64,000 nt of DNA from Pseudomonas sp. NCCP-436 (GCF_019656335.1 NZ_BPLZ01000010.1:62001-126000), one strand, 5' to 3'. Shown: positions 47,263 through 55,359, counted from the stretch's first letter. Numbers and translations are program-made. Notes: generated from the letters alone by a model not told the origin.

Positions 47263-47511
47263 GGCGCGCGCCTTCCTGCACCTGGCGACGTTGCATCCAG
47301 GCTCTTGCTTGCGGTCTCTTCGGGGTGTTTTCGAAGAGCCTTCCGCAGCGTTCTCAGACAGCCCCTTCACGCCAGAAACCGCCGTACCAGAGCGGCCCCC
47401 AGCAAGTATTGAGGACATCAATGATCACTATCAGGACAGTCAAGTTCTGATCCAGAGCCCCACCCCCGACAATAGTCTCCGAAGCCAGTTACTGACTATG
47501 GAGACACGAAA

Positions 47512-48036
47512 ATGAAATCCAAACTGACCCTTACTGCCCTGAGCCTGAGCCTGCTGACCAGTGCCGCCTTTGCCACCCCGAACACTGCTCCGTTTCCTCT
47601 GGTTGGCGAAGCCATCGAGCAGAAGGCTCAGCAGTTACTGAACCCGCTGGCCGAAAACGGTTACGAGCGCACCCCAGGCGCACAGCGCCTCCAGCTTGCC
47701 GAGGACGGCTATGACCGCACTCCAGGCGCTCAACACTTCCAGCTCGCCGAGGACGGCTATGACCGCACCCCGGGCGCTCAACACTTCCAGCTCGCCGAGG
47801 ACGGCTATGACCGCACCCCGGGTGCACAACACTTCCAGCTCGCCGAGGACGGCTATGACCGCACCCCGGGCGCTCAACACTTCCAGCTCGCCGAGGACGG
47901 CTATGACCGCACCCCGGGCGCTCAACACTTCCAGCTCGCCGAGGACGGCTACGACCGCACTCCGGGCGCAAAGCGCCTCCGGCTCGCTGAGGGCGGAGCA
48001 GATCGTCTGATCGAGCACCGTGCCCGTACCGCCTGA
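47512..48036 (+). CDS. Exported protein of 16-residue tandem repeats
   Basis: This 174-residue protein has a clear signal peptide (MKSKLTLTALSLSLLTSAAFA, cleavage after AFA). After about 24 residues come seven 16-residue repeats with consensus LAEDGYDRTPGAQHFQ (residues 46-157), then LAEGGADRLIEHRARTA at the end. The first (LAENGYERTPGAQRLQ) and last (GAKRLR) copies diverge, and the middle ones are nearly identical. The AE-x-G-x-D-R core recalls small periplasmic repeat proteins I have seen annotated as hypothetical in other pseudomonads. Function unknown. The 249 bases upstream contain no supported gene. Confidence 0.85.
   Translation: MKSKLTLTALSLSLLTSAAFATPNTAPFPLVGEAIEQKAQQLLNPLAENGYERTPGAQRLQLAEDGYDRTPGAQHFQLAEDGYDRTPGAQHFQLAEDGYDRTPGAQHFQLAEDGYDRTPGAQHFQLAEDGYDRTPGAQHFQLAEDGYDRTPGAKRLRLAEGGADRLIEHRARTA
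47647..47982 (+). repeat. Seven tandem 48-bp repeats inside the exported protein gene
   Basis: Units start at 47647, 47695, 47743, 47791, 47839, 47887 and 47935. Units at 47743, 47839 and 47887 are identical by eye and the unit at 47791 differs by a few bases, showing recent duplication. Each unit is a multiple of three, so copy-number change keeps the reading frame. Confidence 0.92.
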
Positions 48037-48051
48037 ATCAACTCCACCCTG

Positions 48052-48083
48052 CCTGCCGACACCGCTCAAGCGATGTCGGCAGG
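48052..48083. terminator. Bidirectional hairpin between the repeat-protein gene and desB
   Basis: CCTGCCGACA (48052-48061) and TGTCGGCAGG (48074-48083) pair perfectly over 10 bases. The hairpin overlaps the desB stop codon and lies 16 bases after the repeat-protein stop, so it can serve both convergent genes. Confidence 0.65.
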
Positions 48084-49148
48084 CGGTAAGCGATAGATCC
48101 AGATACGCCGCAACACCGTACGAAACTGCCCCCAGAGCGTCCCCGTGTTGTAGTGCTGACCATAGCGCTGCGCAATCTGCCGCACCTCCTGCGCCAGCTC
48201 GACATAACGCCGCGCCGGCAGATCCGGATAGAGATGATGTTCAATCTGATGGCTGAGGTTGCCCGTCAGAATATGCAACAGCGGTCCGCCGGAAAGATTA
48301 CTGGAGCCACGCAGTTGACGCAGGTACCAGTGCCCGCGGGTTTCTCCTTGCAGCACTTCGGCTGGGAAAACTACCGCCTTCTCGGTGAAATGCCCACAGA
48401 AGATCACCAGAAAAGTCCATAGATTGCGCAACAGGTTGGCCACTAGGTTACCGACCAAAACCGCCAGTGCATTGGCTCCAAGCAGCAGCGCCAGCAGCGG
48501 AAACACTAGGTAGTCCTTGACCCACTGACGCAGCAGCTTGCCACCGAGCTGGCGAGCCAGCGGACGCACCTCCTCGCCACTGATGCGCCCTTTGAACAAC
48601 TTGTCCAAGCGCAGATGCTGAATAGCCACGGCGTACTGGAACAGCAGTGCCTGAATGGTCACCCACAGTGGCTGCCAGCGGTAGAAAGGCTTCCAGCGCT
48701 GCTCTGGAAACAGGCGCACCACACCGTAGCCCACGTCGTCATCCATGCCCAGCACATTGGTGTAGGTGTGATGCACGTGATTATGGGTGTGCCGCCAGAA
48801 GTCCGAGGGTCCGACTATGTCCCACTCATAGTGACGACCGGAAAACTCCGGATCGTTCATCCAGTCGTACTGGCCGTGCATCACGTTATGGCCCAGCTCC
48901 ATGTTCTCAAGGATCTTGCCCAAGCCCAGCAGCAGGGTCCCAAGCATCCAGGTAGGTGGAAACCAGCCAAACATCAGCAATGCACGGCCGCTCCAGCAAC
49001 ACAGCCGCACGGCACTCCGAACACGACGGATATAGCGTGCATCGTCCTCACCCAGATCGGCCAGAGTACGCTGGCGCAGAGCATCCAGCTCGACTCCGAA
49101 GGCCTCCAGTTCAGCCGGACTCAGTTCACGGTCGCTGCGGGTATTCAC
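48066..49148 (-). CDS. desB: Acyl-CoA delta-9 desaturase DesB
   Basis: This 360-residue membrane-bound fatty acid desaturase has the three histidine boxes that hold two irons: GHNVMHGQ, RHTHNHVHHTY and HQIEHHLYP. Four or so membrane helices flank them. It introduces a cis-9 double bond into acyl-CoA using electrons from DesC. The GTG start at 49148 overlaps the desC stop (GTGA), with GGAG in the desC end as ribosome site; the longer open frame upstream has no similarity. It forms the desC-desB operon known in P. aeruginosa. Confidence 0.93.
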   Translation of the reverse strand: MNTRSDRELSPAELEAFGVELDALRQRTLADLGEDDARYIRRVRSAVRLCCWSGRALLMFGWFPPTWMLGTLLLGLGKILENMELGHNVMHGQYDWMNDPEFSGRHYEWDIVGPSDFWRHTHNHVHHTYTNVLGMDDDVGYGVVRLFPEQRWKPFYRWQPLWVTIQALLFQYAVAIQHLRLDKLFKGRISGEEVRPLARQLGGKLLRQWVKDYLVFPLLALLLGANALAVLVGNLVANLLRNLWTFLVIFCGHFTEKAVVFPAEVLQGETRGHWYLRQLRGSSNLSGGPLLHILTGNLSHQIEHHLYPDLPARRYVELAQEVRQIAQRYGQHYNTGTLWGQFRTVLRRIWIYRLPPADIA

Positions 49149-50251
49149 AGGTCGATCTCCACATCCCCATGCGGGGCACTGACACATAGACGAATAGGTT
49201 GCCCCGGCTCGGCGAACACTGCGCCACTGCGCAGATCTCTCACGCTGCCAGCCAGCAGCAGGCAGGTACAACTGGTGCACACGCCCTGACGACAGCCATG
49301 AGCCGGTCGCAGACCGCTGGCTTCGGCCTGCTCCAGCAGGCTAAGTGCACTGCTGCCAGGCACCTGCAGCCGGCTACGAGCAAAGGCCAGACGCACTACC
49401 TCCGCCCCCTCGGCCGGCAACTGCGGCGGCGGACTGAAGCTCTCCACCTGCACGCTGCCACCACGCCCGGCCGCACGCCACCACTGATCCAGCGGTTCGA
49501 CGAAACCCCGTGGGCCACAGGCCAGCAGATGCGTGCCAGGCAGTGAAGACAACCTGGCCTCGTCCAGTCGCCCGGCATATTCCCCTTCCCAGGCTGGCTC
49601 GCCAGTGACCGCCCAATGCAACTGCAGGTTGCGATGACGGGCCGCCAACGCCAGTAACTCCTCGACATAGGCCCACTGTGCCCGCCGGCGCACCTGATAG
49701 AGCAAAGTCACCGGGGCACTGAAGCCATGCTTCAACGCCTCACGCAACAGGCCGAGCAGTGGCGTGATACCGCTGCCGGCTGCCAGCAGCAACACTGCTT
49801 CATGCCCCTGAGGCCAAAGCAGTTCACCACGTGCAGCGGCCAGCTCCAGTACATCACCTGGCTGCAAGCGATCCTGCAGCAGCGGAGACAGGCGACCACC
49901 GGGTTCACGTTTGATGGCCAGCTCAATACGACCATCGGCATCGGCGCGCACCAGACTGTAGCAACGCACATGGCGCACACCATCCAGCTCGAGGAACAAC
50001 TGCACATGTTGACCTGGACGCCAGCCGCGGGCATTGGAGTTGCAGAACAGAGTCACCGCCAGCATATCCTCAGCCACCCAGCGACGACTTTCGACAAGGG
50101 CACGGACGCGTTGCACCGCCAACAACGGATGCATCAGACGCAGGAACAAGTCAGCATCAGCTTCACGGAGCCAGCCATGACTACACAGATAACGCAGTGG
50201 ACTGAGGCCAAACTGCAGGCGTCGCGCCAGCGACAGAGAAACAAGCGACAT
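49145..50251 (-). CDS. desC: Desaturase electron-transfer oxidoreductase DesC
   Basis: This protein of about 368 residues has an FAD-binding domain (RCYSLVRADADGRIELAIKR), an NAD(P)H domain (VLLLAAGSGITPLLGLLREA, LLACGPRGFVEPL) and a C-terminal plant-type [2Fe-2S] ferredoxin domain. Its cluster ligands are CRQGVCTSC with a distal Cys in IRLCVS. It passes electrons from NADPH to DesB. The start is uncertain: ATG at 50251 (MSLVSLSL) has GGATG before it, while ATG at 50260 abuts the operator. It lies in an operon with desB and divergent from desT. Confidence 0.92.
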   Translation of the reverse strand: MSLVSLSLARRLQFGLSPLRYLCSHGWLREADADLFLRLMHPLLAVQRVRALVESRRWVAEDMLAVTLFCNSNARGWRPGQHVQLFLELDGVRHVRCYSLVRADADGRIELAIKREPGGRLSPLLQDRLQPGDVLELAAARGELLWPQGHEAVLLLAAGSGITPLLGLLREALKHGFSAPVTLLYQVRRRAQWAYVEELLALAARHRNLQLHWAVTGEPAWEGEYAGRLDEARLSSLPGTHLLACGPRGFVEPLDQWWRAAGRGGSVQVESFSPPPQLPAEGAEVVRLAFARSRLQVPGSSALSLLEQAEASGLRPAHGCRQGVCTSCTCLLLAGSVRDLRSGAVFAEPGQPIRLCVSAPHGDVEIDL

Positions 50252-50263
50252 CAGAAGCATCCA

Positions 50264-50279
50264 GTGAACAACTGTTCAC
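50264..50279. promoter_or_regulatory. Proximal DesT-type operator
   Basis: GTGAACA-AC-TGTTCAC is a perfect 7-base inverted repeat directly before the desC start. Its GTGAAC/GTTCAC arms match the kind of palindrome bound by DesT upstream of desCB in P. aeruginosa. Confidence 0.7.
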
Positions 50280-50303
50280 AATGCTCGCAATTCACCCCCA
50301 CTT

Positions 50304-50323
50304 CAGTCAACGCATGTTCACTG
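50304..50323. promoter_or_regulatory. Distal DesT-type operator
   Basis: CAGTCAAC-GCAT-GTTCACTG is an imperfect inverted repeat (one mismatch between arms) in the desC-desT gap. Read on the minus strand it is CAGTGAAC-N4-GTTGACTG, the form I recall for the DesT site. It sits 40 bases from the first palindrome. Confidence 0.75.
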
Positions 50324-50395
50324 AAAAACCGGCAATTCGACGCTACTCCCGTCCATTTGCTACAGTGAGCTACCGCTTTGACGACCCAATGCTGC

Positions 50396-51037
50396 ATGAC
50401 CCCACGTGCCGAACAGAAACAGCAGACTCGCCACGCGCTGATGCATGCCGCACTCAGCCTGATGGAAAGCGGCCGCGGTTTCGGCAGCCTGAGCCTGCGC
50501 GAAGTTACCCGGGTGGCCGGTATCGTACCGACCGGCTTCTACCGCCACTTTGCCGATATGGATGAGCTGGGCCTGGCACTGGTGGCGGAAGTGGGCGAAA
50601 CCTTTCGCGCGACCATCCGCCAGGTACGCCGCCATGAGTTCGAACTGCGCGGCATGATCGATGCCTCGGTACGCATCTTCCTTGACGCCGTGTCCGCCAA
50701 TCGCAGCCAGTTTCTCTTCCTTGCCCGCGAGCAGTACGGCGGTTCGCAGCCAGTACGCCAGGCCATTACCGAACTGCGAGAACGTATCACCAGCGATCTT
50801 GTGGCCGACCTCAAGCTGATGAACCGTATGCCTCAACTGGACGAAGCCGGACTGGAAGTGGTCTCCGACCTGGTGGTCAAGACGGTGTTCGCCACCCTCT
50901 GCGAGCTCGTTGACCCACCAGCCGACAACCAGCCGGCGCACCTTAACGCCGAGGCCAAGATCATCCAGCAGTTGCGTTTCATCATGATCGGCGGCAAGCA
51001 CTGGCTCGGCCTCGGCAAGCCGACCACACAGGACTGA
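50396..51037 (+). CDS. desT: TetR-family regulator DesT
   Basis: This 213-residue repressor has an N-terminal TetR helix-turn-helix (SLREVTRVAGIVPTGFYRHF) and a helical acyl-CoA sensing domain (IFLDAVSANRSQFLFLAREQ). MTPRAEQKQQTRHALM at the start is the known DesT N-terminus. DesT senses the ratio of saturated to unsaturated acyl-CoA and represses desCB (and tunes fabAB) in P. aeruginosa. The start at 50396 is preferred over the TTG at 50378. It is divergent from desC across the two palindromes. Confidence 0.93.
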   Translation: MTPRAEQKQQTRHALMHAALSLMESGRGFGSLSLREVTRVAGIVPTGFYRHFADMDELGLALVAEVGETFRATIRQVRRHEFELRGMIDASVRIFLDAVSANRSQFLFLAREQYGGSQPVRQAITELRERITSDLVADLKLMNRMPQLDEAGLEVVSDLVVKTVFATLCELVDPPADNQPAHLNAEAKIIQQLRFIMIGGKHWLGLGKPTTQD

Positions 51038-51174
51038 GCCACCTCTCGCCGGCAGGCCCTCTTCTCCACTGGCTACCCTTCTCAGTGTTCCGTCATGCAC
51101 AGGCAAGTCGGCCTTACCACGGGATAACTCCCCAAACCGCGGCGACACCCTTCCGAATCCAGCTGAAAACCACG

Positions 51175-51271
51175 CAAAGAGCCTGGTCAAAAAGCGGACA
51201 AAGTGCTGCAGGCCTTGTATTGCAAGGCCGAAAGCCAGGTATACAGAAATTACCCACAGCCTAACCCACAA
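51175..51271 (-). repeat. Degenerate ~100-bp repeat, copy A
   Basis: Read on the minus strand it has the block order CTGTGGGTAA, TTTCTGT, GGCTTTC, CCTTGCA, CTTTGTCC, TTTTTGACCAGG. The same order appears in copies at 51344-51440 and 52476-52576. Confidence 0.5.
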
Positions 51272-51343
51272 CTCCCGGGAAAAACCCGAAAGGTCGCTCT
51301 AGCTCCTCTTCAAAATGCCAACCTATTGTTTGCAAAGACTAAA

Positions 51344-51440
51344 AACAGCTGATCAAAAGTTGCTCAAAGGACGCCAAGGCGCGGCAATCCAGACATTGCA
51401 AGATCCTTCACCAGTTTACCCACAAGACTTTTCACAGACT
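51344..51440 (-). repeat. Degenerate ~100-bp repeat, copy B
   Basis: On the minus strand: CTGTGAAAAG, TTGTGGGTAAACT, ATCTTGCAAT, CCTTTGAGCAA, CTTTTGATCAG, in the same order and near-equal spacing as copies A and C. Confidence 0.5.
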
Positions 51441-51704
51441 GCGTGGAAAACTTCCGGAATTCATGAAGGGCCTACCAGCTATCGCCTCTATCGAAACAAT
51501 CTACGGGTATGCCAGCAATCACAGAGCTACTCTGGCCAACGTCATTCCCAGCAGGACTCCGCACCATGACCATTCCGAATCTGCTCAAACAGCTCTATGC
51601 CAGCTACGCCGGCGCCACCTGCGGCATTGATACGCGCCCCTAAGGCTTGGTCGTCTAGAGGTACACCGTTACCCTTGGGACAGTCATCCAAGGAGTTCTT
51701 CCCT

Positions 51705-52292
51705 ATGTCCCTGCGTAGTATCTGCGTTTTCTGCGGTGCCAGCCCTGGCGCCAACCCCCTCTATCGCCAGGCGGCCGACGAGCTCGGTCAGGAACTGGCT
51801 CGTCGAGGCCTGCGCCTGATCTACGGTGGTGGTGCCGTCGGCCTGATGGGCATTGTCGCCGACGCCGCACTGCGAGCTGGCGGCGAAGTCATCGGAATCA
51901 TCCCGCAAAGCTTGGAGCGGGCCGAAATCGGCCACCGCGGACTGACCTGCCTGGAAGTAGTCGACGGCATGCATGCACGCAAGGCACGTATGGCCGAACT
52001 GGCCGATGGCTTCATTGCTCTTCCGGGCGGGCTCGGCACTCTGGAGGAGCTCTTCGAGGTCTGGACCTGGGGCCAGCTCGGCTATCACGCCAAACCGCTT
52101 GGACTGCTGCAGGTCAACGGATTCTTCAGCAAGCTGGAAGGCTTCCTCGACCATCTGGTAGCCGAACGTTTTGTGCGTCCGCAACACCGCGACATGCTGC
52201 AGATAGCCAGCAGCCCGACGGATCTTCTCGACGCCATGGCCGAATGGCGCCCCACGACCGCGCCCAAGTGGGTAGATCGCTCTCCCTCCTGA
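51705..52292 (+). CDS. LOG-family (YvdD-type) cytokinin riboside phosphoribohydrolase-like protein
   Basis: This 195-residue Rossmann-fold protein starts [20 protein letters not shown]. The family signature is complete: '[19 protein letters not shown]', [29 protein letters not shown] and the catalytic [18 protein letters not shown] (PGGxGTxxE). It cleaves nucleoside 5'-monophosphates such as AMP or iPRMP to base and ribose phosphate; older notes call it a lysine decarboxylase, which is wrong. AAGGAG lies 9 bases before the ATG. It corresponds to the gene next to azurin in P. aeruginosa. Confidence 0.92.
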   Translation: MSLRSICVFCGASPGANPLYRQAADELGQELARRGLRLIYGGGAVGLMGIVADAALRAGGEVIGIIPQSLERAEIGHRGLTCLEVVDGMHARKARMAELADGFIALPGGLGTLEELFEVWTWGQLGYHAKPLGLLQVNGFFSKLEGFLDHLVAERFVRPQHRDMLQIASSPTDLLDAMAEWRPTTAPKWVDRSPS

Positions 52293-52674
52293 GCCGCACG
52301 CATCGATCGTTTTCCGAACAATGCCGGCAAAACCTTGAACCATGCCGGCCCCAGCCAGTTTCAGGGCACTTACCCACAGCTTGATCCACCGCCACAGGGG
52401 ATAACCTTCGACTACCCGTCTACACCCCGAGAAGCACCGCAAGTGCTTCATTGCAAAACATTTTCAATGTCCGCGAAAAAGATTGGTCAGATCCGGCTCA
52501 AACAACTGCAAGCCCCGTCCTGCACGGCAGAAAGGCACATTTACAGAGTTTATCAACAACTTTTTCCACAGATTGAGGGGATAAATCGGCGTGGCGTTCG
52601 GTCGCATACAGAAGAGCTGCTGGCTGTGCGAGCCTGTAGACCTGACTGAAAAATCAGAATCTGGAGGAATCAAG
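52293..52674. other. Intergenic region before azurin with DnaA-box-like motifs
   Basis: These 382 bases have no gene. They carry TTACCCACA (52370-52378), TTATCAACA (52550-52558) and TTTTCCACA (52562-52570), in the same orientation as the motifs on the other side of the LOG gene. The azurin promoter and GGAGGAAT ribosome site (just before 52675) are also here; no clear ANR palindrome was found. Confidence 0.6.
52476..52576 (-). repeat. Degenerate ~100-bp repeat, copy C
   Basis: On the minus strand: CTGTGGAAAAAGTTG, TGATAAACTCTGT, GCCTTTC, GGCTTGCAG, TTTGAGCC, ATCTGACCA, TCTTTTT. It aligns almost without gaps to copy A, about 1.3 kb away. Confidence 0.5.
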
Positions 52675-53124
52675 ATGTTGCGCAAACTCACCCTGATGGC
52701 ACTTCTCGGCCTGGGCAGCGCACCGCTGCTGGCGGCCGAATGCACGGTAGACGTCGAGTCGACCGACCAGATGACCTTCAACACCCAGAGCATCGAAATC
52801 AGCAAGAGCTGCGAAACCTTTACTGTGAATCTCAAGCACACCGGTACTCTGCCCAAGACCGCCATGGGCCATAACTGGGTGCTGAGCAAGACCGCCGACA
52901 TGACCGCAATTGCCACCGACGGCATCTCTGCCGGCCCCGATGCCAGCTACCTGAAGGCTGACGATAGCCGGGTAATCGCCCATACGAACCTGATCGGCGG
53001 CGGCGAGAACACCTCGGTCAGCTTCCCCGTCAGTAAGCTGGTACAAGGAGAAGACTACAGCTTCTTCTGCTCCTTCCCAGGTCACGTCTCGCTTATGAAA
53101 GGCTCAATCACACTGGTCGACTGA
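52675..53124 (+). CDS. azu: Azurin precursor
   Basis: This 149-residue protein has signal peptide [20 protein letters not shown] and mature start [20 protein letters not shown]. All type-1 copper ligands are visible: His in [10 protein letters not shown], then Cys, His and Met in [14 protein letters not shown]. The structural disulfide pair (Cys3 and Cys26 of the mature form) is present. It is a periplasmic blue copper electron carrier linked to nitrite reduction and redox stress. GGAGGAATCAAG precedes the ATG. A hairpin terminator follows. Confidence 0.97.
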   Translation: MLRKLTLMALLGLGSAPLLAAECTVDVESTDQMTFNTQSIEISKSCETFTVNLKHTGTLPKTAMGHNWVLSKTADMTAIATDGISAGPDASYLKADDSRVIAHTNLIGGGENTSVSFPVSKLVQGEDYSFFCSFPGHVSLMKGSITLVD

Positions 53125-53135
53125 GCTGCGCAACC

Positions 53136-53158
53136 GGAGGCGTCGAATCGGCGCCTCC
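53136..53158 (+). terminator. Hairpin terminator after azurin
   Basis: GGAGGCG (53136-53142) and CGCCTCC (53152-53158) pair over 7 bases with a 9-base loop, followed by ACTTCTTCT, 12 bases after the azu stop. Confidence 0.65.
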
Positions 53159-53266
53159 ACTTCTTCTGAAAATACATATCATCCTGCCTGCCTCTGCCAT
53201 TGCAGCCAATTTGCCATACTCGCCATCTGCCGTAGACTGCATCTCCTTCATGCAAGGATGTGTGAC

Positions 53267-54043
53267 ATGCCAGGCTACGTTCCCCTACTTTCACTAATCG
53301 GTTTTCTGACAGTCGCTTTCACCAACCCGTTGTGGGCCGGCGATCCGCTGCTTGATGCTCCAGTTGCTGCCGCTGATAACGAACGCCTGGTGCGTGGCGT
53401 ACTACGGGCCCGTGACCAGGCTGTACTGGCGAGCGAGTTGGCGGGTCACATCATTGAGATGCCGTTTCGCGACGGCCAGCCGTTCCGCAAGGGCGACGTA
53501 CTGGTGCGTTTCGACTGCAGCGCTTATCAGGCCCAGCTCAATGCCGCGCAGGCCGCAACCCGTGCTACCCGTGAGGAGCTGAACCACAAGAAGCAGTTGG
53601 CGGCACTCAACTCGGTCGGCCGTTTTGAAGTAGCGCTGGCTGAGGCACGGCAAGCCCAAGCGCAAGCTGAGGCGCAGGTCTACCAGGTTCAGGTCAGGCG
53701 CTGCAATGTAGTTGCTCCCTTCGATGGGCATATCGTGCAGCGACGCGCCCAACCCCACGAAAGCGTGGCCAGCGGCGCACCGCTGCTGGAAATCGTCGAC
53801 AACAGCACTCTGGAGATTTACCTGCTGGTTCCCTCCAACTGGATCAGCCGGCTGCAGACCGAACAGCCATTCGAGTTCATCCCGGATGAAACCGGTACTC
53901 CGCTGCAGGCACGAATAAAGCGTGTGGGCGCTCGCATTGACGAGGGCAGCCAGACCCTGCTGCTGATTGGCAGTCTGCCCGACGACGCTGAAGGCTTGCT
54001 GGCCGGCATGAGCGGTACCGCGCATTTTCAGGTGAGCGAATGA
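53267..54043 (+). CDS. Periplasmic HlyD/RND-type adaptor protein
   Basis: This protein of about 258 residues has a signal peptide (to about PLWAG). The first half-lipoyl domain is SELAGHIIEMPFRDGQPFRK with GDVLVRFDCS, followed by a short helical hairpin (AQLNAAQAATRATREEL...). The second half-lipoyl is NVVAPFDGHIVQRRAQPHES, and a beta-barrel region follows. It lacks a membrane helix other than the signal. AAGGA precedes the ATG at 53267; an ATG at 53258 overlaps that site. It overlaps the next gene by four bases and opens a three-gene unit with the GAF-HlyD and M50-HlyD proteins. Cargo unknown. Confidence 0.88.
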   Translation: MPGYVPLLSLIGFLTVAFTNPLWAGDPLLDAPVAAADNERLVRGVLRARDQAVLASELAGHIIEMPFRDGQPFRKGDVLVRFDCSAYQAQLNAAQAATRATREELNHKKQLAALNSVGRFEVALAEARQAQAQAEAQVYQVQVRRCNVVAPFDGHIVQRRAQPHESVASGAPLLEIVDNSTLEIYLLVPSNWISRLQTEQPFEFIPDETGTPLQARIKRVGARIDEGSQTLLLIGSLPDDAEGLLAGMSGTAHFQVSE

Positions 54044-55359
54044 ACGCCGCACTTCCCGGCACAGCCGAACGGGCATTCGCCCTTTTCCTCGGGCTGGAGC
54101 AGCAGGCACGCAAGGCAGCCAGTATCGAGCAATTGGGTTTCTCCATGGTTAACGACGGCCAGGCGCTGTTCGGCTTTCGCCATGCGGCGCTGCTGATCGC
54201 CGGCAAGGTACAGGCACTGACCGGCATCAGCGTGGTGGAACCTCACTCGCCTTTTGTCGCTTTCGTCGAGCGCGCCGTGATCAGCTTGCTGAATCAGGGA
54301 CGACTGGCCGAACCACACAGCATCGACCCCAGCACCATGGATGAATCGACCCGAGCCGATATGACCAGTCTGTCAGCGCCGTACGCCTACTGGCTGCCGC
54401 TGAAAAGTCGCAATGGCGAGACCTTCGGCGGCCTCTGGCTAGCCCGCGAACAGCCCTTCGGCGAAGCCGAACAGTCCCTGCTGCGACAGCTGGCGGATTC
54501 CTACGCCCATGCCTGGTTGGCGCTGCAGCCACACAAACCCTGGCGCATGCGCTGGCCGCGCCGGAAGTTGCTCTTCATGGCCTCCGCACTGAGCCTCATT
54601 CTGCTGCTGCCAGTGCGCCAATCCGTGCTGGCTCCCGCCGAAGTAGTGCCACTGGAAGGCCGCGTTGTCGCCGCGCCCCTGGACGGCGTCATCGAAGAAT
54701 TTCTGGTCAAGCCGAACCAGAGCGTAGCGGCCGGCGACTTGCTGGTGCGCTTCGAGGCTACCACACTCAAGGCCCAGGCGGATGTGGCCGAACGAGCGCT
54801 GGGAGTTGCCGAGGCAGAGTTCAAGGCCAACACCCAGCGCGCCTTCGCTGATGCTGAGTCCGGTGCCAGGCTCGACCTGCTCGCAGCACGTGTCGAGCAG
54901 AAACGTGCCGAGCGCGACTACGCCCTGCAATTGCTGGCACGCAGTGAGGTAAGGGCCGATCGTGACGGCATAGCCGTCTTTGCCGATGCCGAGCGACTGA
55001 CCGGCAAGCCCGTGCAGACTGGCCAGCGACTGATGCAGATTGCCGATCCGGCCCGGGCCGAGCTACGCATCGAACTGGCCGTGGGGGATGCCATCGCCTT
55101 GCAGCCGGGGGCCGAGGTGGCGCTGTTTCTCGACAGCGACCCTCTCAACCGCCACGAAGCACGCCTTGAACGCTCGGCCTATGAAGCGCAAGGCACCGCA
55201 GCCGGGCAACTGGCCTACCGCCTCGACGCTGCCTTCGTCGAGGCGCCACCACGTATCGGCCTGCGCGGCACCGCCAAACTGTTCGGCGAACGCGCACCTC
55301 TGGCCTATTACCTGCTGCGGCGCCCGCTGGCCGCAGCCCGTCAGACGCTGGGGCTCTGA
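54040..55359 (+). CDS. GAF-domain/transmembrane/HlyD fusion adaptor
   Basis: The 439-residue protein has a cytoplasmic N-terminal part (~1-165) with a GAF-like fold ('YWLPLKSRNGETFGGLWLAR', 'FGEAEQSLLRQLADSYAHAW'). One membrane helix follows (~175-193, LLFMASALSLILLLPV), then a periplasmic HlyD region ('EGRVVAAPLDGVIEEFLVKP', 'QSVAAGDLLVRFEATTLKAQ', coiled helices, 'RSEVRADRDGIAVFADAERL'). HlyD proteins normally have only a short cytoplasmic tail, so a GAF sensor in that place is notable. Translationally coupled to both neighbours (ATGA overlaps). Likely senses a cytoplasmic state or binds the cargo; inference only. Confidence 0.85.
   Translation: MNAALPGTAERAFALFLGLEQQARKAASIEQLGFSMVNDGQALFGFRHAALLIAGKVQALTGISVVEPHSPFVAFVERAVISLLNQGRLAEPHSIDPSTMDESTRADMTSLSAPYAYWLPLKSRNGETFGGLWLAREQPFGEAEQSLLRQLADSYAHAWLALQPHKPWRMRWPRRKLLFMASALSLILLLPVRQSVLAPAEVVPLEGRVVAAPLDGVIEEFLVKPNQSVAAGDLLVRFEATTLKAQADVAERALGVAEAEFKANTQRAFADAESGARLDLLAARVEQKRAERDYALQLLARSEVRADRDGIAVFADAERLTGKPVQTGQRLMQIADPARAELRIELAVGDAIALQPGAEVALFLDSDPLNRHEARLERSAYEAQGTAAGQLAYRLDAAFVEAPPRIGLRGTAKLFGERAPLAYYLLRRPLAAARQTLGL

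Larger units (their letters stand above)
51038..51704. other. Long intergenic region with DnaA-box-like motifs, no clear gene
   Basis: These 667 bases hold no supported protein gene. The middle (51170-51440) is AT-richer and contains TTACCCACA at 51250-51258 and 51416-51424, TAACCCACA at 51262-51270 and TTTTCACA at 51429-51436, all in one orientation. A 25-codon frame at 51566-51643 ([16 protein letters not shown]...) has a weak ribosome site and is not called. The last part holds the leader of the LOG gene. Confidence 0.6.

Noticed and set aside
47291..47515. Plus-strand 74-codon frame before the tandem-repeat gene
   Set aside because: No ribosome site, no similarity recognised, and it runs into the leader of the next gene.
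47647..47982. Possible CRISPR array because of regular repeats
   Set aside because: The repeats are contiguous 48-bp coding units with no spacers.
51566..51643. 25-codon frame [16 protein letters not shown]...
   Set aside because: Weak ribosome site and no recognisable role; it might be a leader peptide or a gene remnant but cannot be supported from sequence alone.
51705..52292. Lysine decarboxylase, an old name for this family
   Set aside because: The PGGxGTxxE motif defines LOG phosphoribohydrolases; there is no PLP site.
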